NCBI RefSeq assembly: GCF_013407935.1
Contig: NZ_JACBZU010000005.1
Span: 161,098-225,097, forward strand
DNA: 64,000 nt
Direction of reading: 5' to 3'
DNA from: Allomuricauda sp. ARW1Y1
GTDB taxonomy: Bacteria > Bacteroidota > Bacteroidia > Flavobacteriales > Flavobacteriaceae
Below are positions 61,324-64,000 of this stretch, one piece after another. The position numbers and the translations under genes were made by a program. The notes below the pieces were generated by a model. That model was not told where the DNA came from. It did not search any database and was given only the letters and a program-made list of their open reading frames with translations. Within the stretch, counting starts at the first letter, position 1; each line of letters begins with the position of its first letter.

Positions 61324-62973
61324 ATGAATTTTTTACGCTCCACTATACTGCCATTGCTAGCTGTTGGTATTTTTTACTCTTGCTCCTTAGACTCCGCGGA
61401 CCCAACCCCAGAGCCAGATACTGTAGCTCCGACACTCGATTTCACTATTTCGGGAGCTTCCAGTGATTCATCCCCTATAGTGGTAGGGGACCAGATGGAA
61501 ATCAATATCAGCGCTGAAGATGCGAAGGGAATAGATAAAGTCGAGGCTTTTATTGACAATGAAAAAGTTGGTGAGGACACCAGTGCACCGTTTAGGATAA
61601 TTGTTGATTTATCGGTGTATACAGCTAAAGCTTTGACCAAAAAAGCTCAAAATTATACGCTTCGTGTAGATGCAATAGATACTTCTGGAAATACTTCCTC
61701 ACTTGAACAAACCATTACCATTGTTACGGAAAAAACATTGGTTACCATTAACATCCCAGAAACATATATTAACCCAAATCTTATTGAGTTCTACCTATTT
61801 GCCTCCACTATGGAAGGTCAACTTCTTGGGGTCAAAAAAGTAGAGCCAACAGATAGTAGTATTACAGTTTCCACTTTAGAAGATATCTCTGAAAATGAAC
61901 CTTTTATGCTGACATTTGCCAAACTAACACCTTATGGGGCACAATTCAGCACTATTGCCAGCATCACATCCTCCTTACTACCTCAGATTAATCTAGGAAG
62001 CTATGCTTTATTTGAGAACTATAGTGGAACGAATACGTTTCAAGCTTCAGGGTATGAAGATGCGGAAGATGACATAATTCAAATTTTCGGAAATAGGTAT
62101 CTCGGTGCATGGACCCCAAGCAATCCAGAGATTATCACAATAGATAGGTTCAATTGCATTGATTGCAACAATTCTTCAACCGACTCCCTGTACTTAGTAA
62201 AACGGAATTTAAGCACGAATGATTACAAATACTTAACAACAACATGGGATATAAATGAAGATGACATTATATCATTTGCTGACTTTACAGATAAAGGCGT
62301 CGAGAAAAGAGAGATTCAAATCAACAATTTCTCTAATACAGGTAGTACAAATTTTAATTATAGAGTCTTTGGTTATTTTGATCAAAGTGACTTCGAAAAT
62401 AACTTTTACCACCGGATAGACACTGGAATAAGCAGCATCATGTCGGAAAACAAGATACATTACTTTTACAATCAAATCTTTGAGAATCATGCCTTTGAGT
62501 TATCATTGGGAAATTATTATACCTATCAAACGGACTTGCCTCAAAGTACGCTATCCCCTTTGGATTGGACTCTGGATTATTCATTGGATGGGAGCACTAT
62601 ATCCATTCAAAAAAATAGTACCGATGATATTTTGGGAAAAATAACCTTGGGAACGACCATTATTGATGAAGACTATATTCCATACAGTTGGGAACTTATT
62701 TTTAATAGTCAAGAGATAACTACTATTCAAATTCCAGAATTGCCCGAAGCAATTAAATCTTGGGAATTTTACGAAGCCTTTTCAACTAGTCCACTTCAAG
62801 TCGGACAAGTGGAAATTAAGAAATATGAAAACATTGTTGGATATGATGATTATATCAGGGAAGTAATTGCAAATAATCAAAAGGCTTATTTGATTTCTGA
62901 CAAAATCGAATCCATATTCATTGCCACTGAAAGTGACTATCATATTAGTACTGACGATTGGTTGATTGACTAA
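61324..62973 (+). CDS. Large AT-rich lipoprotein with Ig-like domain, unknown
   Basis: Lipoprotein of 549 residues with lipobox FYSC (Cys20). Residues 35-137 form an Ig/Big-type beta-sandwich (APTLDFTISG, DQMEINISAEDAKGIDKVEAFID, LRVDAIDTSGNTSSLEQTITI). The remaining 400 residues are rich in Asn, Ser, Thr and aromatic residues, with a CIDC pair near 277-280, and match no family I recognise. Codons use A or T in the third position more than flanking genes, which suggests a recent arrival or weak selection. No catalytic motif. Ends 5 bp from the convergent hemolysin III gene. Confidence 0.8.
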   Translation: MNFLRSTILPLLAVGIFYSCSLDSADPTPEPDTVAPTLDFTISGASSDSSPIVVGDQMEINISAEDAKGIDKVEAFIDNEKVGEDTSAPFRIIVDLSVYTAKALTKKAQNYTLRVDAIDTSGNTSSLEQTITIVTEKTLVTINIPETYINPNLIEFYLFASTMEGQLLGVKKVEPTDSSITVSTLEDISENEPFMLTFAKLTPYGAQFSTIASITSSLLPQINLGSYALFENYSGTNTFQASGYEDAEDDIIQIFGNRYLGAWTPSNPEIITIDRFNCIDCNNSSTDSLYLVKRNLSTNDYKYLTTTWDINEDDIISFADFTDKGVEKREIQINNFSNTGSTNFNYRVFGYFDQSDFENNFYHRIDTGISSIMSENKIHYFYNQIFENHAFELSLGNYYTYQTDLPQSTLSPLDWTLDYSLDGSTISIQKNSTDDILGKITLGTTIIDEDYIPYSWELIFNSQEITTIQIPELPEAIKSWEFYEAFSTSPLQVGQVEIKKYENIVGYDDYIREVIANNQKAYLISDKIESIFIATESDYHISTDDWLID

Positions 62974-62978
62974 TTTTT

Positions 62979-63617
62979 CTATTCTTTCAAAGTTTGAAAG
63001 ATAAGCAACCAGTGACTTATAGCACCACCCAAAACAAAAAAATGCCATATCAAATGATTATATGGTATTTTTTTTACCGCATAGAAAAGTATTCCAATGG
63101 TATAAAATGCACCACCCAACGACAGGTAAAATAGTCCTGATGCAGACATATGCTGCATTAAGTAAGGGAGGTCAATGACAATCAACCACCCCATAACACC
63201 GTAGAGCACTAAAGAAAACGCCTCAAACCTACCAGTAAAGAATATTTTAAGTACCGTTCCAAACAGTGCAATGCCCCAGACCAAATAAAACAACAACCAT
63301 CCTTTGGATGGCAACAACACAGAGAGGCATACTGGAGTGTAGGTCCCTGCAATCAAATAGTAAATACTAATATGGTCTAAAATCCTAAGTCGCTTCTTCA
63401 ACTTTGGATTTACCACCGCGTGATATATGGTTGATGCTGTAAATAATAAAAGTAACGAAGCTACATAGGCACCAATGCTCTCTTTCATAAAAGGCTCGGC
63501 TCCCAAATCGTTTTGAAATAAAAAGATTCCTCCTATGGCCGCGAGCACGATTCCCAGGGCATGGGAGTAGGCATTTAATTTTTCCTCGAGTAAGACTGGA
63601 TTGGATTGGGAACTCAA
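62979..63617 (-). CDS. Hemolysin III / PAQR family membrane protein
   Basis: Seven-helix membrane protein of 212 residues in the YqfA/hemolysin III branch of the PAQR superfamily. Family motifs are EEKLNAYSHALGIVLA at the start, the Ser-x3-His motif in SLLLLFTASTIYHAV and the C-terminal HLIWHFFVLGGAISHWL that supplies zinc-binding histidines. It begins with TTG at 63617: the frame has a stop codon ten bases upstream and no ATG precedes the conserved start. Possible hydrolase or regulator of membrane lipids; haemolysis is historical. Its promoter box abuts the 5S rRNA terminator. Confidence 0.9.
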   Translation of the reverse strand: MSSQSNPVLLEEKLNAYSHALGIVLAAIGGIFLFQNDLGAEPFMKESIGAYVASLLLLFTASTIYHAVVNPKLKKRLRILDHISIYYLIAGTYTPVCLSVLLPSKGWLLFYLVWGIALFGTVLKIFFTGRFEAFSLVLYGVMGWLIVIDLPYLMQHMSASGLFYLSLGGAFYTIGILFYAVKKIPYNHLIWHFFVLGGAISHWLLIFQTLKE

Positions 63618-63647
63618 TGGTATCGTTTAAAAGATGTTTTTATGGTG

Positions 63648-63655
63648 CAAAGATA
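63648..63655 (-). promoter_or_regulatory. -7 box of the hemolysin III gene
   Basis: TATCTTTG on the minus strand, perfect match, placed directly behind the T-run of the 5S terminator, about 30 bp from the TTG start. Confidence 0.5.
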
Positions 63656-63660
63656 ACCCC

Positions 63661-63699
63661 AAAAAAACAAAAAAGCCCCTCACGTTGTGTGAGGGGCTT
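63661..63699 (-). terminator. rRNA operon terminator
   Basis: On the minus strand an 11-bp perfect stem (63689-63699 with 63673-63683), loop of five bases, followed by a long T-rich tract. It ends the 5S transcript. Confidence 0.95.
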
Positions 63700-63703
63700 C
63701 AAG

Positions 63704-63813
63704 GAAGGCGGCGACCTACTCTCCCACCTGGTGTGGCAGTACCATCGGCGCAAACGGGCTTAACTTCCCTGTTCGGAATGGAAAGGGGTGGGCCCCGTCG
63801 CCATGGCCACCTA
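63704..63813 (-). rRNA. rrf: 5S ribosomal RNA
   Basis: About 110 nt on the minus strand with the universal core CCATTCCGAACAGGGAAG, then TTAAGCCC, CGCCGATGGTACTGC and GGGAGAGTAGGTCGCCGCC. Helix I forms between 63806-63812 and 63706-63712. The exact ends are uncertain by a few bases. Last gene of a minus-strand rRNA operon, followed by a strong terminator. Confidence 0.93.
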
Positions 63814-64000
63814 GATCTTCAATATTTTAATGTCGGTTACTTGGGCGGACCCTTCTGGGCCTGTCGAAGTATGACCGAAGCACGGTTGCTGAGCGCAGCC
63901 GAAGCATGACATATGTTGGGACGGGCGTGTGCCCGTCAAAAAAAAGAATCAACGAAGTTCAGCGTCCTTAAGGAGCTTCCGAGGGGGCAATGCGCAAGCT
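63814..64000 (-). other. 23S-5S rRNA spacer
   Basis: No protein gene is convincing here. The spacer holds a perfect hairpin GACGGGC/GCCCGTC (63922-63939) and an imperfect repeat element with two copies of CGAAGYATGAC (63865-63908). The minus-strand sequence at the window edge (AGCTTGCGC) resembles the 3' terminus of flavobacterial 23S rRNA, so the 23S gene probably ends at or just beyond position 64000. Confidence 0.55.

Noticed and set aside
63634..63909. Plus-strand open frame of 91 codons
   Set aside because: It runs across the rRNA terminator and antisense to 5S rRNA; no protein-like composition.

Overview
The window is a gene-dense stretch of chromosome from a Bacteroidota, almost certainly a marine-type Flavobacteriaceae. 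I read this from the gene content (DUF6452 and DUF6048 next to rlmD, a lipoprotein cyclophilin resembling GldI, a fasciclin lipoprotein, bacillithiol synthesis gene bshC, a PBP1/LysM protein after guaA, DUF6515) and from many promoter-like boxes of the form TAnnTTTG, the -7 element of the phylum's primary sigma factor. A genus near Muricauda/Allomuricauda is a guess. I see no insertion sequence, prophage, CRISPR array or complete tRNA gene.

Layout. 1-3446: minus-strand glucan genes (a GH31 alpha-glucosidase cut by the window edge, and glgB). 3609-7034: a collagen-like lipoprotein, two MsrB reductases, lpdA and a DUF3817 protein. 7026-10441: aroQ, two small beta-barrel proteins, an AI-2E-type permease and CsbD. 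10639-19491: xerD, NDH-2, an exported M20 amidohydrolase, an ECF sigma factor with a four-helix membrane partner, an acyltransferase, a CoA-type Nudix hydrolase head-to-head with a lipoprotein cyclophilin, DoxX and an outer-membrane protein. 19689-27143: an RDD-TRIC gene pair divergent from a SpoIIM/membrane/DUF4129/DUF4350/MoxR/DUF58 operon. 27222-39163: DUF2279-like protein, nitronate monooxygenase, mnmA, FAS1 lipoprotein, DUF6515, yidC, pyrG, DUF3820, a Tat-exported isomerase-like protein and a TrkH/KtrB potassium channel subunit. 39216-44296: a small regulator pair and the overlapping guaA-LysM/PBP1-OsmC-DUF922 operon. 44505-54575: pgmB, bshC, M14 peptidase, CarboxypepD_reg-like protein, S66 LD-carboxypeptidase and a two-gene cytosolic protease module. 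54605-63617: rocD, rlmD-DUF6452-DUF6048-VOC, an RlmL-type methyltransferase divergent from a ZIP transporter, an AT-rich lipoprotein and a hemolysin III protein. 63704-64000: 5S rRNA and the 23S-5S spacer of a minus-strand rRNA operon.

Most of this is housekeeping: nucleotide synthesis (pyrG, guaA), translation and RNA modification (mnmA, rlmD, RlmL-type), envelope biogenesis (yidC, acyltransferase, peptidases) and redox defence (MsrB, BshC, OsmC, NDH-2). The best candidate for an undescribed system is at 52292-54575: a cytosolic trypsin-like protease carrying a zinc ribbon and a YbjN/secretion-chaperone-like C-terminal domain, preceded by a partner that appears to carry a related copy of that domain. 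Regulatory signals also deserve attention: a terminator-shaped hairpin inside the first 28 codons of the potassium channel gene, two divergent genes whose start codons share one CATG, LytTR-like 21-bp-period repeats upstream of four genes, back-to-back -7 boxes, and several start codons so close to a -7 box that the mRNAs may be leaderless.
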